Shown here: in pieces, positions 6,340 through 14,709 of the stretch | How the letters are laid out: each line of letters opens with the position of its first letter | Position numbering within the stretch: the stretch's first letter is position 1 | NCBI GenBank assembly: GCA_013388855.1 | Contig: JACAEM010000006.1 | Span: 1-32,959 of the forward strand | Source: Chloroflexota bacterium | GTDB lineage: Bacteria; Chloroflexota; Anaerolineae; Anaerolineales; Villigracilaceae | DNA length: 32,959 bases | Direction of reading: 5' to 3' | Notes under the pieces: model-generated | The model's input: the letters and a program-made list of their open reading frames with translations, nothing else | Told to the model about the DNA's origin: nothing | The model's database searches: none | Program-made: the position numbers and the translations under genes

Positions 6340-7353
6340 CTAGATCCTCGCCGCAATTGGACCTAGATACGACTCCAGCAATTCATCCATCCGCTCCAGC
6401 GACTCACACACGAAGAGCATCGGGTTAAAAGCGTAAACCGTCTTCGGGATGCGCGCGATCGTCTCAATGTCAAACGGTACAATGATTACTTCACCGCCAA
6501 AGATACCATCCTGCTTGATGCCCAGGCTCTGGTACAACGAAAGGACCACATTCCAACCCTGGTCGGCGGAGGACATCTGTCCCTTTTGATGGAGGGCATT
6601 CACGCCGTCGATGATGCGGTGCAGGTTGGTCTTGTTGGCGAGGAAATGCGCGTTCAACTGCGGGAAGATCGGGCGGGTGTAATCAATCACGTTATCACGC
6701 CCAAGACGGTAAAATTCCATGATGGTACGGGTCAATTCCTTGCGCCCGGAGATGATCCCCGCGCCGAAAACCTTGAACCGGTTCTCCTGCACCACCAGAC
6801 CAAACTCCGTGCTGTACCACGCCAGCCGCTTGATAACCTCCTTTTCCTCCGGCGTTGCCTTCATATAAGCGGGCGCGAATTTGTCCTCGATGTCCGCGTA
6901 GAATTTTTGCGTGAGGAATGGCAAATGCCCGAAGATGTCGTGGAACATGTCAGGTTCAGGCGTGAATTCCATCTGATCGCGCGTGCGCAAATAGTCGGTG
7001 ATAAGAAAGACGCGCTGGGCAAATTTTTTATACCAATCGTCCGCAAGCGTATAACGCACCGCTGTTCGCTCGATGCGCCAGCCGGTGCGTGACGTGATAT
7101 GTCCGTTCAAGTGCGCCACTGTCGGGATGTGCAGCGGGTCGAGTTCCAGCAAATCCAGTCCTCGATGATACTCATGGCAGAGATGCTCGAGTAAATATGG
7201 CTGGTGAATACCCGCGTACAGATCCGCCCAGATCGCATGTTGTTCCTTCGAAAAAACGATTTCCTGATTTTCAACTGTATACTCTTTTGCCGGGTCGATA
7301 CGTTCTGCTGCAATGTCCCCTGTGTACACTGTCGGATTTTGATTCTTGTCCAT
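6340..7353 (-). CDS. phhA: Phenylalanine 4-monooxygenase (aromatic amino acid hydroxylase)
   Basis: This 337-residue enzyme hydroxylates L-phenylalanine to tyrosine using O2, non-haem iron and a tetrahydropterin. The iron ligands are visible: His138 and His143 in EPDMFHDIFGHLP, and Glu183 in WYSTEFG. The family core spans about residues 35-260. The remaining C-terminal ~75 residues make it somewhat longer than typical bacterial PhhA (about 260-300). I start at 7353, where AAAGG lies about eight bases upstream; the longer frame to 7428 has no family similarity in its extra 25 residues. It diverges from a FolM/PTR1-like reductase and sits next to folB, folK and folE, so its pterin cofactor is probably made and reduced by its neighbours. 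No pterin-4a-carbinolamine dehydratase is present in the window. Confidence 0.93.
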   Translation of the reverse strand: MDKNQNPTVYTGDIAAERIDPAKEYTVENQEIVFSKEQHAIWADLYAGIHQPYLLEHLCHEYHRGLDLLELDPLHIPTVAHLNGHITSRTGWRIERTAVRYTLADDWYKKFAQRVFLITDYLRTRDQMEFTPEPDMFHDIFGHLPFLTQKFYADIEDKFAPAYMKATPEEKEVIKRLAWYSTEFGLVVQENRFKVFGAGIISGRKELTRTIMEFYRLGRDNVIDYTRPIFPQLNAHFLANKTNLHRIIDGVNALHQKGQMSSADQGWNVVLSLYQSLGIKQDGIFGGEVIIVPFDIETIARIPKTVYAFNPMLFVCESLERMDELLESYLGPIAARI

Positions 7354-7412
7354 TTTTCTACCTTTCAAGGGAATAGGATTAAAGATCGAGAACTCAAAAC
7401 GCCAGCGAAAAA

Positions 7413-7441
7413 ATATTATCACCGGCAAAGAAGCGGGTCAA
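7413..7441 (-). promoter_or_regulatory. phhA promoter
   Basis: On the minus strand, TTGACC (7441-7436), a 17-bp spacer and TAATAT (7418-7413) with an upstream TG form an extended -10 promoter. The leader to the ATG at 7353 is about 53 bases. Confidence 0.5.
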
Positions 7442-7478
7442 GAGGCAGGAGGAGGATCGATACCGCTCGCATTTGTAT

Positions 7479-7484
7479 TACAAT
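7479..7484 (+). promoter_or_regulatory. -10 element placed for a leaderless reductase transcript
   Basis: TACAAT ends eight bases before the ATG at 7493, so the transcript would begin at or near the start codon. The short space has no Shine-Dalgarno site. No clear -35 box is seen. Confidence 0.35.
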
Positions 7485-7492
7485 CCCACCTG

Positions 7493-8221
7493 ATGAGCGA
7501 TCAAGCCTTGCATGGAAAGACTATTCTGATCACCGGCGCCGCCCGCCGTCTTGGTCGCGCTTTCGCTCTGGCCTGTGCCCGCGCCGGAGCCGAAATCGTC
7601 ATCCATCACAGTCATTCGGACTCAGATGCCTCAATACTACGTGATGAAATCACAAGACTCGATCGCCGCGCCTGGATTGTTCAAGCAGACTTGAGCGATT
7701 CATCCCAAGCCGGAGGTCTGATTCCGTTGGTGAACAAATCCACCCCTCTGCATGGGCTTGTCAACTGCGCCGCCATCTTCGAACCACTGACCCTCGACAC
7801 CACCTCCCCCGACGCATGGCAGAGACATCTCGCCATCAACCTGACCGCTCCATTCCTGCTCAGCCAAGCCTTTGCAAGACAGGCAGGCGAAGGCGCGCGT
7901 ATCATTAACATCCTCGATTGGCGCGCCCTGCGCCCCGGTGCGGACCATTTTCCCTACACGGTGAGCAAGTCTGCCCTCGCCGCAATGACCAAATCACTGG
8001 CGATCGCACTGGCCCCAAGAATCACCGTCAACGGGTTGGCGCTGGGAGCGATCCTGCCTCCTGCCGATGGGGATATCAACCCTGACATTATCAAGATCGT
8101 TCCATTGAAGCGCTGGGCGCAGGCTGGTGAAGCCGAACAGGTGTTGATTTTCCTGTTGACCTGCCCGGCGTATATCACCGGTGAAATCATCCACGTGGAT
8201 GGAGGCAGACATTTGGTATAG
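7493..8221 (+). CDS. FolM/PTR1-like short-chain reductase (dihydropteridine or dihydromonapterin reductase)
   Basis: This 242-residue SDR has the pteridine-reductase form of the nucleotide motif, TGAARRLG (14-21), in place of the usual TGxxxGIG. Arg at this position favours NADPH. The active site reads Tyr155-x3-Lys159 (YTVSK). Asp142 (ILDWRALRPG) stands where most SDRs have the catalytic Ser, as in PTR1 and FolM. These features predict reduction of dihydropterins to tetrahydropterins. The C-terminal ITGEIIHVDGGRHL is standard for SDRs. It diverges from phhA and precedes folB-folK, so a role in keeping the hydroxylase cofactor reduced, or in folate reduction, is likely. I start at 7493; the frame extends to 7346, but that part is not SDR-like and covers the phhA promoter. 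Confidence 0.8.
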   Translation: MSDQALHGKTILITGAARRLGRAFALACARAGAEIVIHHSHSDSDASILRDEITRLDRRAWIVQADLSDSSQAGGLIPLVNKSTPLHGLVNCAAIFEPLTLDTTSPDAWQRHLAINLTAPFLLSQAFARQAGEGARIINILDWRALRPGADHFPYTVSKSALAAMTKSLAIALAPRITVNGLALGAILPPADGDINPDIIKIVPLKRWAQAGEAEQVLIFLLTCPAYITGEIIHVDGGRHLV

Positions 8222-8400
8222 GGAGGGATACCACCTCGCTCATCCTGAAGTTTGTCCCTGAAATCGTTCAATCATAACTTTCGAGATGATGCAAAAGTTT
8301 AGCCCCAAATTCAGGTTTTGATAATGCGTATGCTCAAGTCACAATTTACTAACCACACCTCAAACTTCCTACACGCAAGAATTTGAAAGGGACCCGAAGC

Positions 8401-8757
8401 ATGGACAAAGTCATCATTAAGAATTTACTGGCACGTGGAATTATTGGTATCAATGATTGGGAGCGAAAACGCGCCCAAAACATTCTCATCAATATCACCC
8501 TCTTTACCGATACGCGCCAAGCTGCCAAAACGGACAACATCGCCGATTGTGTCAACTACAGTACGACGAGCAAGAAGGTGCTGGCGCACGCCGAATCCGC
8601 CAACCGTAAGACTGTGGAAGCGCTGGCAAACGATCTTGCAAAATTGTGTCTGGAAGAAAATGGCGTGCAGAAAGTGATTGTCCGCGTAGAAAAGCCGGGC
8701 GCGGTGCGCTTTTCGGAATCGGTGGGCGTGGAGATCGAACGTTCTCTCAATGACTGA
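8401..8757 (+). CDS. folB: Dihydroneopterin aldolase
   Basis: FolB (118 residues) cleaves 7,8-dihydroneopterin to 6-hydroxymethyl-dihydropterin and glycolaldehyde. The family pattern GxxDWER is present (GINDWERKRAQ, 16-26), with substrate-binding Glu22, Tyr53 in the VNYS segment, and Lys98 in VEKPGAVRFSESVGVEIER. The length is typical. The ATG at 8401 has AAAGGG about ten bases upstream. The 179-bp gap from the reductase holds a possible -35 TTGATA near 8318 but no clear -10 box, and nothing else recognisable. It overlaps folK by 8 bp, so the two consecutive folate steps are coupled. FolB enzymes often also epimerise dihydroneopterin to dihydromonapterin. Confidence 0.9.
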   Translation: MDKVIIKNLLARGIIGINDWERKRAQNILINITLFTDTRQAAKTDNIADCVNYSTTSKKVLAHAESANRKTVEALANDLAKLCLEENGVQKVIVRVEKPGAVRFSESVGVEIERSLND

Positions 8758-9244
8758 GATGCATCTTGCCTATCTAAATCTCGGTTCAAACATCCAACCC
8801 AAGAGGAATCTCGTCGAAGCGATCCGATTGCTCCACAAGTACGGCGAAGTACAAAAGGTATCCAGTGCGTGGGAATCGAAATCGGTCGGCGCGAAGGGAC
8901 CAAACTATCTGAACGCCTGTGTGCTGTTCCGATGTCCGTACATGCCCGGGGAATTGAAGGAGAGAATCATCCGTCCCATTGAAACGCAGTTGGGGCGCAA
9001 ACGGAGCGAAAACAAATTCGCCCCGCGCACGATTGACATTGACATCGTGCTCTTCGACGAAAAACCGTACAACGACAAATTCTGGAATTACGCCTTTGTC
9101 ATCGTGCCGCTGGCGGAGATTTACCCCGACTTCCAAAATCCGCTCACACAGGAAAGTATCACTGAAACGGCAACACGCCTCCGCCGAAAAGTCTGGGTGG
9201 AAGCGCACCGGGATGTGCTGTCTCGGTTTGACGGGGGCAATTAA
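8750..9244 (+). CDS. folK: 6-hydroxymethyl-dihydropterin pyrophosphokinase
   Basis: FolK/HPPK (164 residues) transfers pyrophosphate from ATP to 6-hydroxymethyl-dihydropterin, the step after FolB. The N-terminal LNLGSNIQPKRNL is typical. The signature region reads GRKRSENKFAPRTIDIDIVLF, with the two Asp of TIDID as Mg ligands. PLAEIYPDF is also a family pattern. The start is 8750 or the ATG at 8759; the 8750 start overlaps folB by 8 bp. It converges with folE, whose stop is only 4 bp away. The next pathway enzyme, FolP, is not in the window. Confidence 0.92.
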   Translation: MTEMHLAYLNLGSNIQPKRNLVEAIRLLHKYGEVQKVSSAWESKSVGAKGPNYLNACVLFRCPYMPGELKERIIRPIETQLGRKRSENKFAPRTIDIDIVLFDEKPYNDKFWNYAFVIVPLAEIYPDFQNPLTQESITETATRLRRKVWVEAHRDVLSRFDGGN

Positions 9245-9248
9245 CAGT

Positions 9249-9872
9249 TTAGATCTGAAGCGGTTTCGCTCCACGCGAGATGTTGTCCAGAAACTCCTGC
9301 CGCGTCGCCAGGTTCGCGCGGAACGCTCCATGCATGGCAGAGGTCGTCATGCGCGCGTCGTGTTTTTTCACGCCGCGCATCATCGAACACAAGTGCATCG
9401 CCTCCACCACAACGGCCACACCCTGCGGTTTGAGCAGGTCGCGCAAAAAGTCTGCGATTTGGCGCGTCATCCGTTCCTGCACCTGCAGGCGGCGCGCGTA
9501 CATATCCACGACGCGTGGAATCTTGGACAGCCCCAGCACCTTGCCGTCGGGAATATAGGCAACGTGTGCGCGACCGACGAACGGCAACATGTGATGTTCG
9601 CATAAACTGTAAAATTCGATGTCGCGAACAATGACCATTTCGTCGTATTTCACTTCAAACAGTGCGCTGTTGACGACCTTCTGCGGGTCGGCGGTGTAAC
9701 CACTCAGCAACTCGGTATACATGCGCGCCACACGGTCGGGCGTGTTTCTCAATCCCTCGCGCTCCGGATCCTCTCCGATGGCTTTCAGGAGATCAAGCAC
9801 AAGTTTCTTCGCGGCTGGGACGTTCACATTTGTGGGGGCAAATTCGATATCGTCAATATCATCCAATTCCAT
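9249..9872 (-). CDS. folE: GTP cyclohydrolase I
   Basis: FolE (207 residues) converts GTP to 7,8-dihydroneopterin triphosphate, the entry step to folate and tetrahydropterin. Zinc ligands Cys91, His94 (CEHHMLPF) and Cys162 (HLCSMMRG) are all present, with [21 protein letters not shown] between them. I place the start at 9872 because AAGGAG stands seven bases upstream and the protein then has the usual length; the longer frame to 9926 runs through a hairpin. It is the last gene of a long minus-strand run after comF and hpf, separated from hpf by a perfect hairpin, so it may be partly insulated. With folB, folK, the reductase and phhA it makes a compact pterin neighbourhood. Confidence 0.95.
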   Translation of the reverse strand: MELDDIDDIEFAPTNVNVPAAKKLVLDLLKAIGEDPEREGLRNTPDRVARMYTELLSGYTADPQKVVNSALFEVKYDEMVIVRDIEFYSLCEHHMLPFVGRAHVAYIPDGKVLGLSKIPRVVDMYARRLQVQERMTRQIADFLRDLLKPQGVAVVVEAMHLCSMMRGVKKHDARMTTSAMHGAFRANLATRQEFLDNISRGAKPLQI

Positions 9873-9890
9873 CGTCACTCCTTCATAAGA

Positions 9891-9914
9891 CCAGTGGCGC
9901 CTGGGCGCCACTGG
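9891..9914 (-). terminator. Hairpin between hpf and folE
   Basis: Arms CCAGTGGCGCC (9891-9901) and GGCGCCACTGG (9904-9914) pair perfectly. On the minus strand the following U-tract is poor (TCTTATG) and runs into the folE Shine-Dalgarno. It may be a leaky terminator, an mRNA-stability hairpin, or a translational control site for folE. Confidence 0.5.
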
Positions 9915-9935
9915 TTTGTCGTGCAATCCTGTTTC

Positions 9936-10502
9936 CTAGCCAACCACCGGCTCGATCAAGCCGTATGTTCCGTTGCGGCGTTTGTACAGCACTTGGATGG
10001 AGTTCTGCTCGGCATTGAAGAAGATGAAGAAGTTATCGTGTCCCAACAGGCGCATCTGTTCGACCGCCTCCTCCTCGTTCATCGGCAGGACCACGAATTT
10101 CTTGCGCCGCGCGATGAGAGGAAGCAGTTCGCCGGTCTCATCCACCGGCAACTCCTCTTCGACCACCTCAGACGCAGAACGCCCGTCACCCCGCCCGCGG
10201 TAATGCTTGCCCTTATAACGGTCGATCTGCCTTTGCATCTTGTCGAGCGCGGCATCGAATGCGGCATGAAGATCATCGGCGCGTTCCTCGGTACGGAGGA
10301 TGAACCCCTTACCACGCACAGTGATCTGGGCCACCTGGCGGTCCATGGCGCTGCGCGCCGCCTTGACATGCGACAATTCGATGCGCACGTCATCGATTTC
10401 CTGAAGATATCGGTCGAGCTTGGAGGCTTTCTTTTCAACATATTCGCGCGTATTGTCGGTCAAGCGCATATTGCGGGCAACCACCTCGATATTGTTCGCC
10501 AT
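9936..10502 (-). CDS. hpf: Ribosome hibernation promoting factor, long form
   Basis: This 188-residue protein binds the small ribosomal subunit and, in long form, joins 70S ribosomes into inactive dimers in stationary phase. The N-terminal ~105 residues are the RaiA/YfiA domain (VVARNMRLTDNTREYVEKKASKLDRYL). After a linker the C-terminal ~60 residues form the HPF dimerisation domain (NEEEAVEQMRLLGHDNFFIFFNAEQNSIQVLYKR is split around 135-170). The start at 10502 has AGGAGGT seven bases upstream. It follows comF by 48 bp and precedes folE. The comF-hpf order is common in other bacteria, where secA often follows; here folE does. Confidence 0.93.
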   Translation of the reverse strand: MANNIEVVARNMRLTDNTREYVEKKASKLDRYLQEIDDVRIELSHVKAARSAMDRQVAQITVRGKGFILRTEERADDLHAAFDAALDKMQRQIDRYKGKHYRGRGDGRSASEVVEEELPVDETGELLPLIARRKKFVVLPMNEEEAVEQMRLLGHDNFFIFFNAEQNSIQVLYKRRNGTYGLIEPVVG

Positions 10503-10550
10503 CTTACTACCTCCTGAAAGGGTTATATCAATGACGCATGTGCGCCATTG

Positions 10551-11288
10551 TCAGACACGGTTGAGATCGTGATGTGAAAGTGCACGTGCAATGGTCAGCG
10601 CGTACACATTCCCCGCCCCGGCAGACAGCAACGCCTCGGTGCCTGAGGAAATTGTTGAGCCTGTCGTGGCGACATCGTCCATCAACAGGATGGATTTTCG
10701 CTTCACTTTCGCCGGGTCGGCCTGATACACATTCCGGACATTTTCACTCCGCTGGGAAATGCTCAAGCCGACCTGCGAACGTGTCTCGCGCGTTTTCCAC
10801 AGCGCTTGCGGAGCATATTCCAGTCCAAGTTCGTATGCCAGTGGACGGGCAACAAGATCGACTTGATTATATCCCCTCTCTTGAAGTCGTTTTTTCCCCA
10901 GCGGAGAAGGGATCACAAGGTCCACGGACCAGTTCAAAGAACGTACAAATTCCGTCATATTCACCGCCAGAGCATCCCCCAACCCCATATTCCGGCGATA
11001 TTTCAAGGTGTGCAGGGCATTCTGGATCGGAGAATCAAAGACCGCCCAGGAGCGCATCATTTGATACGCAGGCGGTCTCGCCCGGCATTTCTCGCAGAGA
11101 TCAGCCCCATTTGTTGGGATGCCGCATTTTTCACAGAATGGCCTGTCGATGCGTGGGACGCGTTGCTGGCAATCCGGGCACCAGCGCGACCCCGCTTTCT
11201 CGCATCCCGCACATACAGGCGGAAAGAGCAAATCCAATCCGCTCCAGGTCAATCGATAAAGGCGATACGACCAGGGTATGCTGCTCAC
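10551..11288 (-). CDS. comF: ComF family protein (phosphoribosyltransferase-like)
   Basis: This 245-residue protein of the ComFC family is linked to DNA uptake in competent bacteria. The N-terminal part has four CxxC pairs (26/29, 37/40, 52/55, 65/68), enough for two zinc sites. The C-terminal phosphoribosyltransferase domain ends in the PRPP-loop motif LLMDDVATTGST (201-212). GYNQVDLVARPLA is also characteristic. The start is a GTG at 11288 with no strong Shine-Dalgarno, 34 bp after tadC. Being in the same run as a Tad pilus is notable, since type IV-like pili can take up DNA, but a functional link is only inferred. No comEA, comEC or dprA is in the window. Confidence 0.9.
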   Translation of the reverse strand: MSSIPWSYRLYRLTWSGLDLLFPPVCAGCEKAGSRWCPDCQQRVPRIDRPFCEKCGIPTNGADLCEKCRARPPAYQMMRSWAVFDSPIQNALHTLKYRRNMGLGDALAVNMTEFVRSLNWSVDLVIPSPLGKKRLQERGYNQVDLVARPLAYELGLEYAPQALWKTRETRSQVGLSISQRSENVRNVYQADPAKVKRKSILLMDDVATTGSTISSGTEALLSAGAGNVYALTIARALSHHDLNRV

Positions 11289-11322
11289 AGGTCAACTACG
11301 ATGAGATGAAATCCTTATAATA

Positions 11323-12261
11323 TTAACCGAGATTGATCATAATCTGAATCGCGGCGGGTGTAAGAATGATAAACATGATGGATGGAAAGATTAACAACGC
11401 CATCGGGATAAGCATTTTGACCGGCGCTTTATGGGCTTCTTCTTCTGCACGCTGACGCCGTTTCAATCGCATCTGGTCGGACTGGATCCTCAAGACTTTC
11501 GCCATGCTTACACCCAGTTGTTCACTCTGGATGATGGCGGCGACAAAACTTGTCATCTCCGGAATACCTAGCCGGTCAGACATATCCTTCAAAGCATCGC
11601 GACGCGGTTTGCCAAGTTGTATCTCGCGAATTGCGCGTGCAAAGGCGAGGGAAAGTTCGTTCTCCCATTTCTCGCTCACTTTCGAAAGTGCCGCGTCAAA
11701 GCCCAGGCCTGCTTCCACGCAAATTGTCAATAGGTCAAGTGCATCCGGCATTGCCTTCCGAATCTCGGTCTGACGGCGCGTGATACGGCTGGACAACATC
11801 AAATGAGGCAGGAAGAATCCGCCCAACGCAGCGCCACCGACGAATATGAAATTGTCGGACGGATTTGCCGATGGAGCCACAATAACCAATGCAAGCACTG
11901 CACCGCCGAGAATCAGCATCAAAATAATACGAATCGCGTAAAAAGTGGCGGCATCCACGGGCCAAGGATTGCCAGCCAGTTCCAGTCGCCTGGCGGTTTC
12001 TTGAATCGCTTTTTGGGGAGTGAATCTCGCTGAAATCTCACCGACACGCCGGATGAAAGGTATGATCACACGCTCGGCAAAAGGCTGAGAAAGCTCGATT
12101 TCCTCCAGTGAGGTCACATCACCGCGCTGAATATATTCGGCAAGGCGGGCTTGCAAAGGGTCTTCTTCCTCGCCCGCCGCGTTACGTCTCAAACTGATTA
12201 TGATGATCGCAAGCGCCCCAACCACCACCAACGCTGCAAACAGAATCAAACCAATATTCAT
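11323..12261 (-). CDS. tadC: Tad pilus inner-membrane platform protein TadC (T2SSF domain)
   Basis: This 312-residue protein forms, with TadB, the membrane platform that the CpaF ATPase acts on during Flp pilus assembly. It has an N-terminal membrane segment (LILFAALVVVGALAIIIISL), two more in the middle (residues about 110-170), the T2SSF domain with PDALDLLTICVEAGLGFDAAL, and a C-terminal membrane segment (MLIPMALLIFPSIMFIILT). The start follows the tadB stop by 1 bp with AGGTGTAGG inside the tadB end, so the two are coupled. Confidence 0.93.
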   Translation of the reverse strand: MNIGLILFAALVVVGALAIIIISLRRNAAGEEEDPLQARLAEYIQRGDVTSLEEIELSQPFAERVIIPFIRRVGEISARFTPQKAIQETARRLELAGNPWPVDAATFYAIRIILMLILGGAVLALVIVAPSANPSDNFIFVGGAALGGFFLPHLMLSSRITRRQTEIRKAMPDALDLLTICVEAGLGFDAALSKVSEKWENELSLAFARAIREIQLGKPRRDALKDMSDRLGIPEMTSFVAAIIQSEQLGVSMAKVLRIQSDQMRLKRRQRAEEEAHKAPVKMLIPMALLIFPSIMFIILTPAAIQIMINLG

Positions 12262-12262
12262 C

Positions 12263-13237
12263 CTACACCTCGATGTCAGCGATCTTCATCATGGCAAAAT
12301 ATCCGGCAGAAACCATACCGACAATGAAAGAGATCGCAATAATTCCGCACAACGGCTGAGAGATGAATGGATTTTCATCGAAAAAGGAACTGATATATTC
12401 CGGGCTGACAAACCACAAAGCCAGACTGAGGAATACAGGAATCAGGGATAGCACTGTACCGGATGTGCGCACCTGGGCGGTCATCACCCGGATCTCGCCC
12501 TTGATTCTCACACGCTCGCGGATCGTGAATGAGATTGTATCCAGGATCTCGGACAGGTTGCCGCCGACCTCGCGTTGGACATTGATTGCAGTGACGACGA
12601 AATCCAGATCGTCGCTCGGGATTCGGCGCAAAAGGTTATCCAGCGCCTTTTCCATGGGGATGCCAATCTGCATCTCCTGCACTACCCGATGGAACTCATC
12701 CGAGATCGGGGAGGGCAATTCACGGCTGACCGCCTCCATCGCCTGCATGGTGGAATATCCCGCGCGCAAGCCATTCACCATCAGGTTCAGCATATCACCC
12801 AATTGATCATTAAACTTGCTCAATCTCACCCCCTGTTGGCGTTTTACATAGAAACGGGGGATGAAAAAACCGATTACACCGCCAATCGCAAGGGATGCCC
12901 AAGGCACGCTGGATTGCAGCAACAAAGCCAGGAGCGCTGTCATGACCGTGGATATGAATATCAAGGCATAATATTCGGCGACTTTAAACTTCAAGTCGGC
13001 GCGCGCCAACTCGCGCGCGACACGATCACCCATCGAGGAACTTGCCACCCTGCGATTCAACCACTCGGTAACGACAGACCTGCCTTGAGCCTTTTCGACC
13101 TGGGTTTTTTCCTCTTCAAGGTACTTACCTAGCCGTTCATCCACCAATGACCGTTCGCTGGTTACAGCGAAAATCGCCCCGATGATCAACAGTATCAGGA
13201 GGAGAACGCCCCCACCCAGCAATAACATTTGAGGCAT
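12263..13237 (-). CDS. tadB: Tad pilus inner-membrane platform protein TadB (T2SSF domain)
   Basis: This 324-residue paralogue of TadC is the other half of the Tad membrane platform. It has an N-terminal membrane segment (MLLLGGGVLLLILLIIGAIF), a pair around residues 90-135, the T2SSF domain with NDQLGDMLNLMVNGLRAGYSTMQAM, and two C-terminal membrane segments. AGGT lies about ten bases upstream of the ATG at 13237. It lies 28 bp after cpaF in the operon order usual for Tad loci (cpaF-tadB-tadC). Confidence 0.93.
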   Translation of the reverse strand: MPQMLLLGGGVLLLILLIIGAIFAVTSERSLVDERLGKYLEEEKTQVEKAQGRSVVTEWLNRRVASSSMGDRVARELARADLKFKVAEYYALIFISTVMTALLALLLQSSVPWASLAIGGVIGFFIPRFYVKRQQGVRLSKFNDQLGDMLNLMVNGLRAGYSTMQAMEAVSRELPSPISDEFHRVVQEMQIGIPMEKALDNLLRRIPSDDLDFVVTAINVQREVGGNLSEILDTISFTIRERVRIKGEIRVMTAQVRTSGTVLSLIPVFLSLALWFVSPEYISSFFDENPFISQPLCGIIAISFIVGMVSAGYFAMMKIADIEV

Positions 13238-13265
13238 ATCAAACTACCTGCATATCATGTGATTT

Positions 13266-14681
13266 TTAATAACGCCGTCGTTCGCCGATGCCGAATATTG
13301 AAGGCGGAAGATTGATGCCGGCGGCTTCGATTTTGTCCATGAATTTCGGGCGCAGCCCGGTCGGGCGTAAACGCCCGACAATCTTTCCATTTTCCACCCC
13401 GGTCTGTTCAAAAACAAAAATATCGGTCATTGTGATAATGTCGCCTTCCATGCCGCTGACCTCGGTGATATGGGTGACTTTACGGGTACCATCGCGCATA
13501 CGTTCCTGCTGGCAGATCAAATCCACAGCGCTTGACACCTGTTCACGGATGGCACGCACGGGGAGGTCCATGCCTGCCATCAGGCACATGGTCTCGACGC
13601 GGGCAAGTGCATCACGCGGACTGTTGGCATGTGCGGTCGTCATGGAACCGTCATGACCGGTGTTCATTGCTTGCAACATGTCCAGTGTTTCGCCGCCGCG
13701 ACATTCACCCACAATAATCCGTTCGGGGCGCATACGCAGGGAGTTGATTACCAGGTCACGGATTGTTATTTCGCCGCGTCCCTCAATGTTTGGCGGGCGG
13801 GATTCCAACGTCACCACGTGCTCCTGGCGCAATTGCAACTCCGCGGCGTTCTCGATTGTAATGATGCGTTCATCGTTCGGAATAAATCCGGACATAACAT
13901 TCAACAGGGTCGTTTTACCAGAACCGGTACCGCCCGAGATCAGGATGTTTAAACGCGCCTCAACACAGGCTTTCAGGAACTGAATCGCCTCGGGAGTAAC
14001 AGAACCAAATTGAATCAACTGGTCAACCGTAATCGGATTCTTGGAAAATTTGCGGATCGTCAGAGTCGGCCCCACAAGTGAAATCGGAGGGATGACTGCA
14101 TTCACGCGGGAACCGTCCGGCAGACGGGCATCGACATAAGGGCTGGACTCATCGATACGACGACCAAGCGGCGCAACAATACGGTCAATAATGCGCATGA
14201 CGTGATCGTTGCTTTCAAATGTCACTGGAACGCGGTGGAGCCTGCCCTTGCGTTCGATATAAACATTCTTGGGTCCGTTCACCATGATTTCCGTGATCGT
14301 ATCGTCCTCAAGCAGCGGCTGGAGAGGGCCAAGCCCCAGAATTTCTGCGGCGATCTGTTCGAACAGGCGCGCGCGCTCCGGCCGCGATAAAACAATGTTT
14401 TCTTCAGCAAGAATTTGCTCGAAAAGATCCTGGATCGTCCGGCGGACTTCGTCGGTTCGGGTAATATCCATCGAGGGATCAAGCTCGGACAAAAGCTTGT
14501 TTTGGACGCGTGTCTTTAAATCGAAATAGGAGCCAGCCTGGGGAGATGTGATCGGCGCATTGACACGCCGAGCCTGCAACGAAGAGAGGCGCGAACCTTC
14601 ACCGCTTCCCTGCTCACCCGACGACTGTCCGCCCGACGACGAACCGCCTTGCCCCTGTTCAATTCGTTTTAAGAGAGACAT
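13266..14681 (-). CDS. cpaF: Tad pilus assembly ATPase CpaF/TadA
   Basis: This 471-residue secretion ATPase of the CpaF family powers Flp pilus assembly at the cytoplasmic face of the membrane. Residues 10-30 are a Gly/Ser-rich low-complexity tail. Then come the N-terminal domain ([18 protein letters not shown]), the Walker [10 protein letters not shown] (250-258), the Walker B-type [11 protein letters not shown] (321-331), and the His box [12 protein letters not shown] (342-353). All key motifs are intact. The start at 14681 has AAGGAG about nine bases upstream. It lies 28 bp after cpaE. Confidence 0.95.
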   Translation of the reverse strand: MSLLKRIEQGQGGSSSGGQSSGEQGSGEGSRLSSLQARRVNAPITSPQAGSYFDLKTRVQNKLLSELDPSMDITRTDEVRRTIQDLFEQILAEENIVLSRPERARLFEQIAAEILGLGPLQPLLEDDTITEIMVNGPKNVYIERKGRLHRVPVTFESNDHVMRIIDRIVAPLGRRIDESSPYVDARLPDGSRVNAVIPPISLVGPTLTIRKFSKNPITVDQLIQFGSVTPEAIQFLKACVEARLNILISGGTGSGKTTLLNVMSGFIPNDERIITIENAAELQLRQEHVVTLESRPPNIEGRGEITIRDLVINSLRMRPERIIVGECRGGETLDMLQAMNTGHDGSMTTAHANSPRDALARVETMCLMAGMDLPVRAIREQVSSAVDLICQQERMRDGTRKVTHITEVSGMEGDIITMTDIFVFEQTGVENGKIVGRLRPTGLRPKFMDKIEAAGINLPPSIFGIGERRRY

Positions 14682-14709
14682 TCTTCCGTTCTCCTTCTAC
14701 TAACTAAAG

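Noticed and set aside
7346-7492. N-terminal extension of the reductase gene
   Set aside because: It is not SDR-like, overlaps the phhA start and covers the phhA promoter.
10574-11320. Open frame of 248 codons on the plus strand
   Set aside because: It is antisense to comF, whose Cys pairs and PRPP loop are intact.
13360-13380. GC-rich hairpin (TCGGGCG / CGCCCGA)
   Set aside because: It lies inside the conserved cpaF coding region and follows from ordinary codons.
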